The notes below the pieces were generated by a model. The model was not told the origin of the DNA. It did not search any database and saw only the letters and a list, made by a program, of their open reading frames with translations. A stretch of DNA of 64,000 nucleotides from Candidatus Vallotia laricis (GTDB taxonomy: Bacteria > Pseudomonadota > Gammaproteobacteria > Burkholderiales > Burkholderiaceae), in the NCBI RefSeq assembly GCF_020541325.1, contig NZ_CP047399.1, positions 310,001 to 374,000 of the forward strand. The letters run 5' to 3'. Below, one piece after another: positions 9,350 through 19,999 of this stretch (positions are counted from its first letter, which is position 1; every line of letters starts with the position of its first letter). The position numbers were made by a program, and so were the translations under genes.

Positions 9350-10316
9350 CTATCGTCTAATCATGGTAGATATGTGAGTCGTTATCATGCTTCTTGGTCT
9401 TAGTCCTGATAGCTATCAAATGGGGCTTGCTCTCAAAAAATCCAAACGAACTTAAAATCAGTTTTTTGTATCGCAATACCTAAGTTCAGCACTCTTTTCA
9501 GTACTCCTCCCATCTCGATTCGATCGTTTTATTATGTCAATCAGCAATTTACTATCCGTATTTAGTCAATATAATCTCTAAAGATTTTAGAGGCACTGAC
9601 TATTACTTTTTGTTCCTAAAACACATTGAATGTATGTATACTACTAGATTCTTAATAGCCCGGTTAATTTCATATAGTGTGGGAATGTTGTTTATTATTT
9701 GAACGTAGTAACTAACCCCTAGCCTGAAATGCATCGAGATTTTGTCTATTTTTATGTAGTGTGCAGGACCCCGTAGTATCGCTAGTCAAGATCTTAACTA
9801 GAATGTGCAGTATTTAACGATATTTATTAATATAAAATATTAGACAGTCCTTGCTACAAGCTAGCATCGTGATATCTATTGAAGCAGTGTATTTGCTTGC
9901 AGCATTCCTAGCAATATCCATAATCACCTATTATAAGCGCATGTATTATCCAGAAATAGCGACAAGAGTGTAGATAATAGCAAAAGCTAGCACAGAAAAA
10001 AATTTTGTTGATCTATATATATGACTTGAATGGAATTATGCTTAAGCCAATGACGCCAAATTTTATTAGTGCTCCAGTAGTAACAATACTTTATCACATA
10101 TAACATAATGCACCCAGATCTAGAAAATAGGCTATATAGCAATATATGGAGCTAAGGAATAGACATGAAGAAGCTTACGTTAATATGTATTAGCTAGTAT
10201 CAGGGATCTGGGACTAGACTTTACGGCATTTCATTATTCTAAAATATAGAGGTTGTATAACTTTATGCGTTAAGCTACATATTAAATATTAATATGATAT
10301 ATATTTAAACTTTCGA
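9350..10316. other. Non-coding stretch between lgt and zapA
   Basis: About 1 kb between convergent genes with stops in all frames and no recognisable remnant. The small 6S RNA gene often lies beside zapA in proteobacteria; I looked downstream of zapA and saw no 6S-like fold. Confidence 0.55.
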
Positions 10317-10625
10317 TTAATCATTTTGACGAATCACAGCCGCGAGCCGATTATTCATTTGAGCTATTGTATTCTGGATTTCCTTCGACGAGCATTCTTC
10401 ACCTTGCTGTATAATCTTATTCAATTGCAGTAGTTCAGAGGCAATCGATAGCGCGGCCATTACCGCTATCCGGTCATAGCCTCGAATGTTGCTTACGGAT
10501 CGGACCGAATGCATCTCTCTATCCACGCGCTCAACAGCTTCGCGTAGCGAAGGCTCGTTCTCGAGTGAAGTAGAAAGTCGGTATGATTGTCCCAGTATTG
10601 ATACTTCGATTTTTTTTGTCGTCAT
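10317..10625 (-). CDS. zapA: Cell division protein ZapA
   Basis: ZapA binds and bundles FtsZ filaments. The 102-residue product begins MTTKKIEVSILGQSYRLS and continues with EAVERVDREMHSVRS and the helix IAVMAALSIASELLQLN, all typical of the ZapA dimer head, then a C-terminal coiled coil. The ATG overlaps the end of the upstream small gene by four bases (ATGA), showing translational coupling. With minCDE and ftsK it shows that FtsZ-based division is retained. Confidence 0.93.
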   Translation of the reverse strand: MTTKKIEVSILGQSYRLSTSLENEPSLREAVERVDREMHSVRSVSNIRGYDRIAVMAALSIASELLQLNKIIQQGEECSSKEIQNTIAQMNNRLAAVIRQND

Positions 10626-10951
10626 GCGCCCTCTCCTGGGGGTCTATCTCTAGATATCATCGCTGGTATGTCATTAGTTTGAGATGAATCTATGTCGAGC
10701 ACAGTATCTAACAGTTGTATGTGCGATAGTTTTTCCAGAATTGAATGCAGCCGAACTTGGGTATTGACAATTTTTTCCGACAATATGTCGCGCTCACGTT
10801 GCACTTGTTCGAGATGTACGCGAAGCGCGTCTTGTTGTAGATGTATATCTTCGAGCTGCTCTTTTACAGCTAGATGAGCTTGACGATTCCGGTCGCTGAT
10901 CTCAATAAGCAGATCGATATTCTGGGATAAATTTTTAAGTTCGGTAAGCAT
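10622..10951 (-). CDS. ZapB-like small coiled-coil protein
   Basis: This 109-residue protein is mostly predicted coiled coil (LLIEISDRNRQAHLAVKEQL, then LQQDALRVHLEQVQRERDI), with a polar tail. It has the size and position of the ZapB-like (DUF904-type) gene that precedes zapA in Burkholderia and overlaps zapA by four bases, so a role in the Z-ring is likely by context. An AGAGGAGG-like tract (GCCTCCTCTAA on the plus strand) just upstream of the ATG is a strong ribosome-binding site. The exact family is uncertain because coiled coils score easily by chance. Confidence 0.75.
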   Translation of the reverse strand: MLTELKNLSQNIDLLIEISDRNRQAHLAVKEQLEDIHLQQDALRVHLEQVQRERDILSEKIVNTQVRLHSILEKLSHIQLLDTVLDIDSSQTNDIPAMISRDRPPGEGA

Positions 10952-11905
10952 TTAGAGGAGGCATGCTAGCGGGCTTCCAGCGGTAATCGAGCCCTACTTA
11001 TATCTAGACGCAACAGTGAAGTGTCATTAGCTATTGACTCTTATATAGAGCTATCTAAATTGCAGAATTTTCTGTGTGCATTGGAACAGGTCGCACAGGT
11101 ATGGGTCAAACATGTAATATGGGAGCTTGTTTACACAAGCAGGTATCTACACAGGTAGGCGTAATGGTGCCGAAAGCTAGATTCGAGAACTGTGCATGTT
11201 TAAAAAGAGCGTATACATAGTAGCAATAAACGACTACGAGCACTCGGACTTTGCATAGTTGCTTGCAACTAGGAGCCCAGATTTTACTGAATCAAATCTA
11301 GCGTCTTAAAAAGGTCAACGTTAACACGTTAGCATTATAACATATTAATTCAGTATAGTTAGTAACTATACATACTCATTCGCGCATTATAGTGGTAATT
11401 GTCTGTGCTTTAGACTAGATAGGAAGATACAAAATCTTAGAGAAGCTCTAGTATACAGGTTTAAATAAAACGTTGGACATAATAAGGTGCTAACTTCCAA
11501 GTCAATTCGACGGATATGAAAACGATAGTTTTTGATCAATTGATCTGCGAGTAAATCTACGTATAGATTATTTATCTAAAAATAATATAATCGCGCTGTC
11601 GAGGTGCGTTTGATCGTTCCTAGAAACGCTAATATCTCCTGTATCTGCAATGACTCTCCGAAATCCATGTTAACTATTCCTGAAATATGCTAAACCGATG
11701 AACAACACATGAATAACCTTGAGCAAGTATTATATTTATCAAAGCTTCATGAACGACGGCGTATCACACGTCCCTAACTGTTGGGGCGGACTATGTCGCT
11801 TCGCGACGAATGCCGTTATTTCCATGTCTTTATTGATGGATAAGTTGAGGCTATATCTTGGTGATATAGCAATGGCTATGTGCCACATACCCGTCCTAGA
11901 TTATT

Positions 11906-11924
11906 CCCCCCCCCGGGGGGGGGG
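11906..11924. repeat. C9G10 homopolymer palindrome
   Basis: Nine C followed directly by ten G form a 19-base GC-only block in AT-rich non-coding DNA. It is self-complementary and could form a hairpin or a G-rich structure. It is also a likely site of slippage and sequencing error. Confidence 0.95.
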
Positions 11925-13214
11925 ATACCACACATTATAAAATCGGTTGGAACCAGACTAGATAGCTGTTTTATTAGACGTAAACGTAGGTTTCCGAATG
12001 TGTACTTGGCTGGAGCTGTCATCTACGCAACATCGAGCGATTTTCGATATTAATGTCTAAGTTCTAAATCTTCCTAGATACCAATTATGTAATCTTAATA
12101 CTATCTTGGGATATTAACTAACCCCAGGAATTTATCTAGTTAGTATTGTTGTTAATACTTATTATAAAAGCATATATGGGGCGCGCTGTTTATAATCTCG
12201 CAGACAACTTGATTAAATAGACTTAACTATAACTGTTAATGCTGGGTGCCTTGCATGCTTAATAATCGCTTAAATCGGTATACAACAAGGAATACAGTGC
12301 CGACTATCGAAAAGATTCAAGTATGCATCTATTAATAGATCAACCAGTTTAAATACTGCACATATCTACGATGTGCGCTGCAGCTCAAATAATGCTGGTA
12401 AGCATTAATCTTCGCAAGTCTTACTCAATATAAGAAAGAGCGGTCCTAAAAGTTGAAACAAGTCGAATCCAGATTTATATAGTTGGCATGTATATGTAGC
12501 AAGATATAGTTCACTAATTCAGTTATTCACTCAAGCACGCCAGCACTTAGCTGCCTTTCAACACATAAACTATGTAATTACCTGTTTATATAGTAGCCCT
12601 GAGAGTTAACTATTTATTAGAACTAAGAATAGTGAGTAGCATTCTGTCGTTACGTTGGCTTCACACGATAAGTCCAGGAATAACGCAAGCTTCCTAATTG
12701 AAGCGTTCAAGCTTATCAATTTTATAAAGAAACTTAATGAGGCACCTAATTTAGGTTTATTTTGAAATCTTATTTTGTTGATGAATTAGGACAAGCGCGA
12801 CCCACCACGCTATGCGTGATGACAGAACACAGACAGAGTAAAAGTTGGATTGACAGAAAAAGACAGCTACGAACGATCAGATTTCTAAATTATTAATCAG
12901 CCGAGTTGTCCAAGCTTCGCTGCAATAAGCACAACAATCAGTTCATGATTTTCATTTAGTTTGGGAGAGTATAGATTAGCACGTTTGCAAATCGCAATAT
13001 GGTCGGTACCCAGGCGCGCTTAATTAAAGTTTAAAATGCCGCTATCTTAATCTTAGTAAAATCTCGGCGACCCGAATCATATGATCACATATATGTTTTA
13101 GTATACTAAATAAAGTTGGTGCTTCAGAGCGATAAGCTGGTGTCAGATACACATTGCGTAATGATAGAGCGAGTCCATCTATACGCGCACAGTTTCGGCA
13201 GTAAATATTTCAAC

Positions 13215-13232
13215 AGGCAATGCGCATTGCCT
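13215..13232. repeat. 18-bp perfect palindrome
   Basis: AGGCAATGCGCATTGCCT equals its own reverse complement. It lies in the gene desert without a nearby gene; no function is suggested. Confidence 0.8.
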
Positions 13233-14843
13233 ACACATCTGACGAATAATTATTAATTGCTGGTTAGCTTTTTTGCCAAACGCTATAATATTAGTTTTAT
13301 GACAACCGCAAAGATGCCATAGAATATTCATGTCTATCACACAATCATAGGGTAAATGCGCTTTATATTCTTAGGGACGCGGGTACATATCCTACTCAGT
13401 AGATGCAAATAACACGTAAACATTTTTTCCTCAGCTTTTTTGCTATTCTCATTGAGAATACATAGATACTTGAAAAATCCCCACTATAGTCCGAATTAGA
13501 GTTGATTCACAAAAATACACTAGCAGCTACTGGGCAGCCTAGCTAGCACACTGATCGAATTATTGACAGGTGTCCTACGTGCAATGTGCCCATTGTTAGC
13601 ACAAATGTAATGTTACTCTGCCCATATAGCTGGTTTAGAAACCTACAACATAGCAAATCGCTCAATACATGAAACAGTTTTATAAATTTACGAAGTACTC
13701 TACAGCTTATGCATATCTATTTATGAAACACGCAAGATGCTTTCAAGCGTGTATTTACGTAAATAGTAACGTTTATTTAAATTAATTTATTTTTCATCAT
13801 AGCATAAGTATGTGATTATTGCGTTGTTGTTTTTTAAGTTTTAGTTTAAACCTGTCGATTTGTATAATAAATACACAAGAATACTTTGTACAAAGTAATT
13901 GTAGTTATAAAATGATTGAACCCTAATTTAATAAATTAGTCTTGAGTTCGTGCATTATGTTCTAATGCGAATTGCTATCTATTACAATTAATATTGTTGA
14001 TTATACTAGACATAAGTATTAAATTTGTAAGAAATAAAGTACTAATTTCCAGTATAATTAATCATAATAGAATTTTTCACCAGAAAAGCGGAAACATTTA
14101 ATAACACCATATACAATTTTGTTATTACTAGGGGTATCTTATGGGCTCTCAATTAAATACCTATAGTAGAGTATACAATTATGTAGATAGCAGCATCCAT
14201 CTTATGTCAACATGCTGACTTCCTAAATGCTGCTAGCTATTATTCAGCCAATTCGGTTTAATGAGTGTAGGGCAGCTGCACGTGACTAGCTGCATTGAAA
14301 TTTTTAAAACAAAACGCTTTATTATGCGTAATTCTTGTGATTAGCTGGTATAGGATACTTATATCAGCGTATGACTAACTGTTATTGTTAATGACAACCT
14401 AGTCGAAAAATTTTTATAAACAAACAACATCATGGGAAATCTCTGTATATATTTTTACCAAAAAGTTGAGCAGCGAAAATAGCTAGTTCGATTTTAATAA
14501 GCTACCGGGTAACCCCGTATTAATATTTATAGATGTGATGCATTAGAAAATTGAAATCAATGTACAGATGATCAATACTATACGACTAGACTTTAGTAAG
14601 TCGAAGATCAACGTAAGCGATAACGACAGAGTAAAAAAGTGTTAGCTGGTATCTTGAGAAGTTTTATGAATGATAGCCACGCTAGAAAAGATATCCTCAG
14701 CGGAATTTACTTCATAAAACGCCCAAAATCCTGAATGTATCCATTAAATTCATGATAACCCATATTAGACTGCTATAGAAGCATAGGGTTTCTTCGTTTT
14801 AGAATTTTTGGAAAAGTATAGGGGGGGCTAGTATATTAATACA

Positions 14844-15246
14844 CTATCTAACCTGCATACCAGGCGTCATACGCTAGTATGGTGCCATCACGTAGATGTT
14901 GTTTTTCATCTGCCAATGCCGCAGTTAGTACTACCTTGGTAAGATACGCTGAACTTCATTTCGAGGGGCATTAGATTCGCAACCATCACAGTTATATTTC
15001 TAATTATTCCTCTCAGTAGTCGCTTGTCTTGATCCTCGCGGAACACATTGCGCGTGTTTACCTCGCTTATGCCCAACATCAGCTAGTTTTACTATATCTG
15101 CTGTAAGCTTATAGCCGATATTACTCGTAATGCATTGGGTCGATCTTAAAAAAATTAAGAATCGTAGTCATATCATTGATATTTTCTTCTATTTTTCGGT
15201 AGAAAACAATTTGCCTGCGCCCGTTTTATCAAGACCCGTGGTACAG
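14844..15246 (-). pseudogene. metG: Decayed C-terminal tRNA-binding domain of metG
   Basis: Directly past the metG stop, minus-strand frames recover the missing end of the protein: TRNVFREDQDKRLLRGIIRN then ITVMVANLMPLEMKFSVS, matching the EMAP/Trbp111-type domain (family: TRNVF..., [20 protein letters not shown]). Debris with PGMQVR and a stop at 14844-14846 corresponds to the ancestral C-terminus. Frameshifts and stops separate the pieces, so the domain is no longer translated with MetG. Confidence 0.85.
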
Positions 15247-16935
15247 TTAATTATACTGTCTGTTAGCGAAAAGCAGCGCATCAATTTGTTTTGGCTCTAT
15301 ACGGCACATGAGATTCTGATACGGCCGAATTGGGCGCATTGAGGATAGTGGTACCGTAACATCAGCCCATTTTAGCGATTCAATCGATAAAAACGTTTCA
15401 ACTGCTTTAGCAAGTCTTGGTAAAACAGGCTTAAGCGCTAGAGTAAGTAACCGAAACCCTTCAAGACTAATGCTACATGTTTCATGCAACGCTACCGTAT
15501 TATTCGGATCTTTAGCTTGCATCCAAGGCTTAGCCTCGTCCACATATATATTGATGGCGTCAGCCAACACCATTACTTGACGAAGCGCGCGACCATATTC
15601 GCGACCTTCGTAGTAAGTTTCAATCTTTGGGATTGCATCGCGAAGCTGAATCAGGAGTGGATGGTTCATCGCGCTATCTAACACGCAAGCATTAAACCTC
15701 TTAACTAAGAATGCAGCAGTACGGCTTGCAATATTTACGTATTTTCCAAGCAAGTCACTATTGACACGTGCCTGAAAGTCATCTAGGTTCAGGTCGATGT
15801 CTCCCATCGTGCTGTTGAGCTTCGTAGCGAAGTAGTATCGCAGCCATTCCGGATCTAAACCAGCTGTAATATAGCTGTTCGCGTTAATGAAAGTGCCGCG
15901 TGACTTGGACATTTTCTTGCCATCTATGGTCAGGAAACCATGCGCGAAAACATTTGTTGGCGTACGATAGCCCGAGAATTTAAGCATAGCAGGCCAGAAT
16001 AATGTGTGGAAATACAAAATGTCTTTTCCGATGAAATGATATTGCTCGGTGGTAGACCCAGGACGAACCCATTCATCAAAATTCAATCCGCGCCGATCAC
16101 ATAAATTCTTGAAACTTGCATAGTAGCCAACAGGTGCATCAAGCCATACATAAAAATATTTTCCAGGTGCGCCTGGTATTTCGAAGCCAAAGTAGGGTGC
16201 ATCACGTGTAATATCCCAGTCGGTAAGCTTCTTATGGCCATCTTCACCAAGCCACTCACGCATTTTATTGGTGGCCTCCTGCTGTGCAAGCTGTCCGATC
16301 CAGCTGCGCAGGAAAGTTTCGCAGCGCGGATCGGACAGCTTGAAGAAATAGTGCGTCGACGTTTTTTTTATTGGTGTAATACCAGATATTACCGAATATG
16401 GTTTAACTAGTTCAGTTGTTTGGTACGTTGATCCACACACCTCACAATTATCGCCATACTGATCTTTCGCACTGCATCTTGGGCACTGACCTTTGATAAA
16501 ACGGTCTGGCAAGAACATTTTCTTAGCTGGATCATATGCTTGCTCGATATCACGAATCGCGATTAATCCGCAGTTATAAAGTGCGGTGAAAATGCTCTCA
16601 GACAAAACCCGGTTTTCGTCCGAGTCTGTCGAGTAATAGTTGTCGAATGAGAGTCCAAAATAGTCAAAATCGATCTTATGCTCATGCCAGACACGCTGGA
16701 TTAATTGACATGGTTTAATCCCCTCAAATTTAGCGCGAAGCATGATTGGTGTGCCATGCGTATCATCCGCACAGACGTAGTACACCTCATGATCATGCAT
16801 TCTCATTGCACGTACCCAGATATCTGTCTGGATATATTCCACAAGATGGCCAATATGGATTGGACCGTTTGCATACGGTAGTGCAGATGTTACAAGCATA
16901 CGGCGTGGCACACTAGATTGGATAGAAGATAACAT
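15247..16935 (-). CDS. metG: Methionyl-tRNA synthetase (MetG), truncated after the anticodon domain
   Basis: MetG charges tRNA-Met. The ATG at 16935 ([20 protein letters not shown]) is chosen because it gives a normal short leader before [18 protein letters not shown]; further open codons upstream look unrelated. The HIGH motif (HIGH), the zinc-knuckle [18 protein letters not shown], the [10 protein letters not shown] block and KMSKS (KKMSKSRG) are intact, as is the anticodon-binding domain ending near [14 protein letters not shown]. The 562-residue protein lacks about 140-160 residues of C-terminal tRNA-binding and dimerisation domain found in Burkholderia MetG. Monomeric MetG enzymes without this domain are active in other bacteria, so the gene is probably functional. 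Confidence 0.95.
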   Translation of the reverse strand: MLSSIQSSVPRRMLVTSALPYANGPIHIGHLVEYIQTDIWVRAMRMHDHEVYYVCADDTHGTPIMLRAKFEGIKPCQLIQRVWHEHKIDFDYFGLSFDNYYSTDSDENRVLSESIFTALYNCGLIAIRDIEQAYDPAKKMFLPDRFIKGQCPRCSAKDQYGDNCEVCGSTYQTTELVKPYSVISGITPIKKTSTHYFFKLSDPRCETFLRSWIGQLAQQEATNKMREWLGEDGHKKLTDWDITRDAPYFGFEIPGAPGKYFYVWLDAPVGYYASFKNLCDRRGLNFDEWVRPGSTTEQYHFIGKDILYFHTLFWPAMLKFSGYRTPTNVFAHGFLTIDGKKMSKSRGTFINANSYITAGLDPEWLRYYFATKLNSTMGDIDLNLDDFQARVNSDLLGKYVNIASRTAAFLVKRFNACVLDSAMNHPLLIQLRDAIPKIETYYEGREYGRALRQVMVLADAINIYVDEAKPWMQAKDPNNTVALHETCSISLEGFRLLTLALKPVLPRLAKAVETFLSIESLKWADVTVPLSSMRPIRPYQNLMCRIEPKQIDALLFANRQYN

Positions 16936-17583
16936 AATTCGACAAAACAGAATGAGCGCCAATTTTAGGGAGCGCGACTGCAATAATAGGCTTACAAGAG
17001 AGCGGATGTGGGAAGCAAGCACCGCTATAATGCAAAATTTAGGGTTTAAATCCTAAATTAATACTCTTAAGAAAAAAGCGTAATATTTTATATACCCTAG
17101 AGTAGGAATTATCCTATTGCTTTTAGCATTAGCAAAAATCTAACGCATAGCAGTGAGAGATATCGCCATATGTTACGTCAGCGGATATCGCAGTACGCTT
17201 AAATTTTTGTTATATCATGACGGAGTTGCAAAATATTTAAAGCTATTGTGGTTCCACAAGACTTGTTGATTATCTACTAGCCATAGCTAGTAATACCAAA
17301 AACAGCACTTCTTCTATCGGTGTAAAGAGAGAGACATAAAAAGAAAAGATAAATTAAGCGATATATATACTAGAGAGAACGAACTTTCTTTATAGAAGAA
17401 AAGATTATAAAGTGCAGTCTCCTAGCTTGATAGTGTCTATAAAGACATGCCATATGAAAAAGATAGATGTATATAAAATAATTCGAACGTCTAACGTAAT
17501 TTTTTCCGAATGCGCGACCCCAGATTAGGATTTAATGTCTGCGTTCGATATTTGAATAAAATTCGTTCAGTAGTGGGAAAACG
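16936..17583. other. Divergent intergenic region, metG / mrp
   Basis: About 650 bases with no gene. It must hold the promoters of the two divergent genes, but no convincing -35/-10 pair stood out from the AT-rich background. Confidence 0.55.
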
Positions 17584-18672
17584 ATGACAATCGATAAAAC
17601 CCAAATAAGTGCCGCTTTACACAGAATTATCGACCCAAACACGGCAAAGCCGATAACGGCTGGCAATGGAGTACGCAACGTTAAGATTGACGGCGACACC
17701 ATATCGCTTGAGATTGTGCTGGGTTATCCAGCTAAAAGCCAGTATGCCCTAATTGAGACACATGTAAAACAAGCTCTACGAGCTATACTAGAGATAGTGA
17801 ATCTACATGTAGCAGTATCTCATAAAATTGAGGCGCACGTAGTACAGGGCGGTATGCAATTATTACCGAACGTACGTAATATTGTCGCAGTCGCCTCCGG
17901 AAAGGGTGGAGTTGGCAAGAGTACAACTGCCGCGAATCTTGCCATTGCGCTGACCGATGAGGGCGCGTCAGTCGGCATGCTAGATGCCGATATCTACGGC
18001 CCATCTCAACCGACGATACTCGGTATTCTTGGTCGTCCAGTATCTGGAGATGGTAAGACAATGATACCACTCGAAGGCCATGGCATACAGACTAATTCGA
18101 TTGGCTTCCTAATCGAGCAGAATAGCCCAATAATGTGGCGTGGCCCAATGGCTACATCTGCCCTCGAGCAGTTACTGCAGCAGACGAAGTGGCGTGACCT
18201 AGATTATTTAATCATCGATATGCCACCTGGCACTGGCGATATCCAACTCACGCTATCGAAGCGGGTGCCGCTAACCGGTGCAGTAATTGTCACGACACCA
18301 CAGAATATTGCCCTAATGGATGCGCGAAGAAGCCTAAAAATGTTTGAGAAGGTTAGCGTTCCTATCCTGGGTGTTGTTGAAAACATGAGTACCTATATTT
18401 GCTCGAGGTGCGGCCATGCTGAGTCTATTTTCGGAGACGGTGGCGGCAAGCGTCTCTGTGAACAGTATGGTGTTCCGTTCCTGGGCAGCCTGCCTCTAGA
18501 TCTTAATATCCGAGCGCACGCCGATGCAGGGTACCCGACAGTAGTAGCCGATCCTTATGGGCGCATTTCTGGTCTATATCGCGATATTGCTCAACAAGTT
18601 GCAATACGGATTGCATCACTATCGCGTGACATGACCTCTAAATTCCCAACTATTGTCGTTCAAACTGCTTGA
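17584..18672 (+). CDS. apbC: Mrp/ApbC iron-sulfur cluster carrier ATPase
   Basis: Mrp-type P-loop ATPases carry [4Fe-4S] clusters to target enzymes in the cytoplasm. The 362-residue product has an N-terminal MIP18-like domain (about residues 1-90, with GNGVRNVKIDGDTISLEIVL), the deviant Walker A GKGGVGKST near residue 107, DADIYGPSQPTI, and the dimer-bridging CxxC motif in YICSRCGH. The C-terminus after about residue 345 is variable. Clients visible nearby that need such clusters include ilvD, nth, rsxB and hemW. Position divergent from metG and upstream of dcd matches Burkholderia. Confidence 0.94.
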   Translation: MTIDKTQISAALHRIIDPNTAKPITAGNGVRNVKIDGDTISLEIVLGYPAKSQYALIETHVKQALRAILEIVNLHVAVSHKIEAHVVQGGMQLLPNVRNIVAVASGKGGVGKSTTAANLAIALTDEGASVGMLDADIYGPSQPTILGILGRPVSGDGKTMIPLEGHGIQTNSIGFLIEQNSPIMWRGPMATSALEQLLQQTKWRDLDYLIIDMPPGTGDIQLTLSKRVPLTGAVIVTTPQNIALMDARRSLKMFEKVSVPILGVVENMSTYICSRCGHAESIFGDGGGKRLCEQYGVPFLGSLPLDLNIRAHADAGYPTVVADPYGRISGLYRDIAQQVAIRIASLSRDMTSKFPTIVVQTA

Positions 18673-18682
18673 CTCGTCTTTT

Positions 18683-18703
18683 GCACACCCCATGGGGGTG
18701 TGC
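18683..18703 (+). terminator. Strong hairpin after apbC
   Basis: GCACACCCC (18683-18691) pairs perfectly with GGGGTGTGC (18695-18703) around an ATG loop, 10 nt after the stop codon. There is no U-run, so it may act in transcript stability or as an imperfect terminator. Confidence 0.55.
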
Positions 18704-19314
18704 TGTGCCAAATGATTCTCACGTAGAATGTATCATTTCCGATGATTTCAGTATCCTAGAATTGTATAGATCCGATATTAGGAAGGAGAGCTAGAAAAAA
18801 GGGGGGGGGTTCTTTAGGGTACTAGTTAAGGCGCTTTCGGGCGGTGTTACCATAGTTAGTTATGCATTATCAGTAAGCGTAAATCAGCAATCCTTAAAAC
18901 AGGTTACGGTATAGATCATGTTTATCGTTTGCTATGCAGAATGCTTATGTTGATCAAGCATCCTAACGGGGTGTGAATAATCTATAACCCGGGTAAGTTA
19001 CCATCAAATACCAGACCACAGTCATGCCTTCTGGCTTTATGGCACTGAAGGTGAAATTTTCCGGCTTCCATAAACGGGAGTATCCCCGAGGAAACGTATA
19101 AATTAAGAGATTCTTCGACAGCGACCTAGTGGACTCGCACATAGCAGAGAACAGCATTGCAGCCGCCATTAGTGAATTCCGTCGAATAATACAAGGCCCA
19201 TATTAGGCCGCAGCATCATTCAAAATCATAGTCTAAAGCGAGATAAAATGATAAGGGATCAAACTTTGTTCGCTTGTTTTTAACCCGCGGCCCAGCCGCT
19301 TTTCAATTGCATAT
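18704..19314. other. Non-coding stretch between apbC and dcd
   Basis: It holds a G9 tract at 18801-18809. A 68-codon minus-strand frame at 18963-19169 has no recognisable family and a plus-strand alternative breaks with stops; it may be debris of a lost gene. The segment ends in the dcd promoter. Confidence 0.5.
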
Positions 19315-19884
19315 ATGACGATTAAATCGGACAAATGGATCCGGCGTATGGCTAAGCAATATAGTATGATCGAGCCATTCGCGCCGAATCAAGTGCGTAT
19401 GGCCCTGAATGGCTATAAAATTGTTAGCTATGGCACCTCAAGCTACGGTTACGACATCCGATGTGCGAACGAATTCAAAATCTTCACTAATATCAATTCG
19501 ACCATCGTCGATCCGAAAAACTTCGACGAAAAATCTTTTGTTGATTTCAATGGCGACGTATGCATCATCCCGCCGAACTCGTTTGCCCTAGCGCGCACCG
19601 TCGAGTATTTCCGCATACCGCGTAACGTGTTAACCGTATGTCTTGGAAAATCTACGTATGCGCGCTGCGGGATTATAGTTAACGTTACGCCTTTCGAGCC
19701 AGAATGGGAGGGACATGTGACATTAGAGTTCTCAAATACGACACCACTTCCAGCGAAAATCTACGCAAACGAAGGTGTAGCACAGGTTCTATTCTTCGAA
19801 AGTGACGAAGTTTGTGAAATCTCTTATGCGGACCGTGGTGGAAAGTATCAAGGCCAATATAGCGTTACGCCACCTAAAATCTGA
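19315..19884 (+). CDS. dcd: dCTP deaminase (Dcd)
   Basis: Dcd converts dCTP to dUTP, the main source of dTMP precursor in most proteobacteria. The 189-residue length is exact for the family. [13 protein letters not shown] near the start, [20 protein letters not shown] with the catalytic Glu, and the C-terminal GGKYQGQ flap are conserved. It starts with the expected [13 protein letters not shown]. It precedes the decarboxylase gene by about 115 bases and may share a transcript. Confidence 0.96.
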   Translation: MTIKSDKWIRRMAKQYSMIEPFAPNQVRMALNGYKIVSYGTSSYGYDIRCANEFKIFTNINSTIVDPKNFDEKSFVDFNGDVCIIPPNSFALARTVEYFRIPRNVLTVCLGKSTYARCGIIVNVTPFEPEWEGHVTLEFSNTTPLPAKIYANEGVAQVLFFESDEVCEISYADRGGKYQGQYSVTPPKI

Positions 19885-19999
19885 GTTTTCTTATGTCATT
19901 ATAATATAGGACGTAGTACATATTGATAATACGTCACTTACTGCTAACGCACGCTTAAATAAAGAGAGTGTGCAGACTTGTTTTTGGAAAATTACGACA

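Larger units (their letters stand above)
10952..14843. other. 3.9-kb gene desert
   Basis: No credible protein or RNA gene lies here. A 73-codon frame at 11719-11940 is unlike any family I know and ends in a poly-C/poly-G run, so it is rejected. The stretch holds the C9G10 tract at 11906-11924, an 18-bp perfect palindrome at 13215-13232 and a G7 tract at 14821-14827. It is probably the residue of several lost genes. Confidence 0.6.

Noticed and set aside
9350-10316. 6S RNA gene next to zapA
   Set aside because: Position is typical of ssrS in relatives but no long imperfect hairpin with a central bubble could be drawn.
11719-11940. 73-codon open frame in the gene desert
   Set aside because: No recognisable domain, no ribosome-binding site, and its end is made of the C9G10 run.
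18963-19169. 68-codon minus-strand frame between apbC and dcd
   Set aside because: Sequence resembles no family I know and the surrounding frames are full of stops; at best debris.
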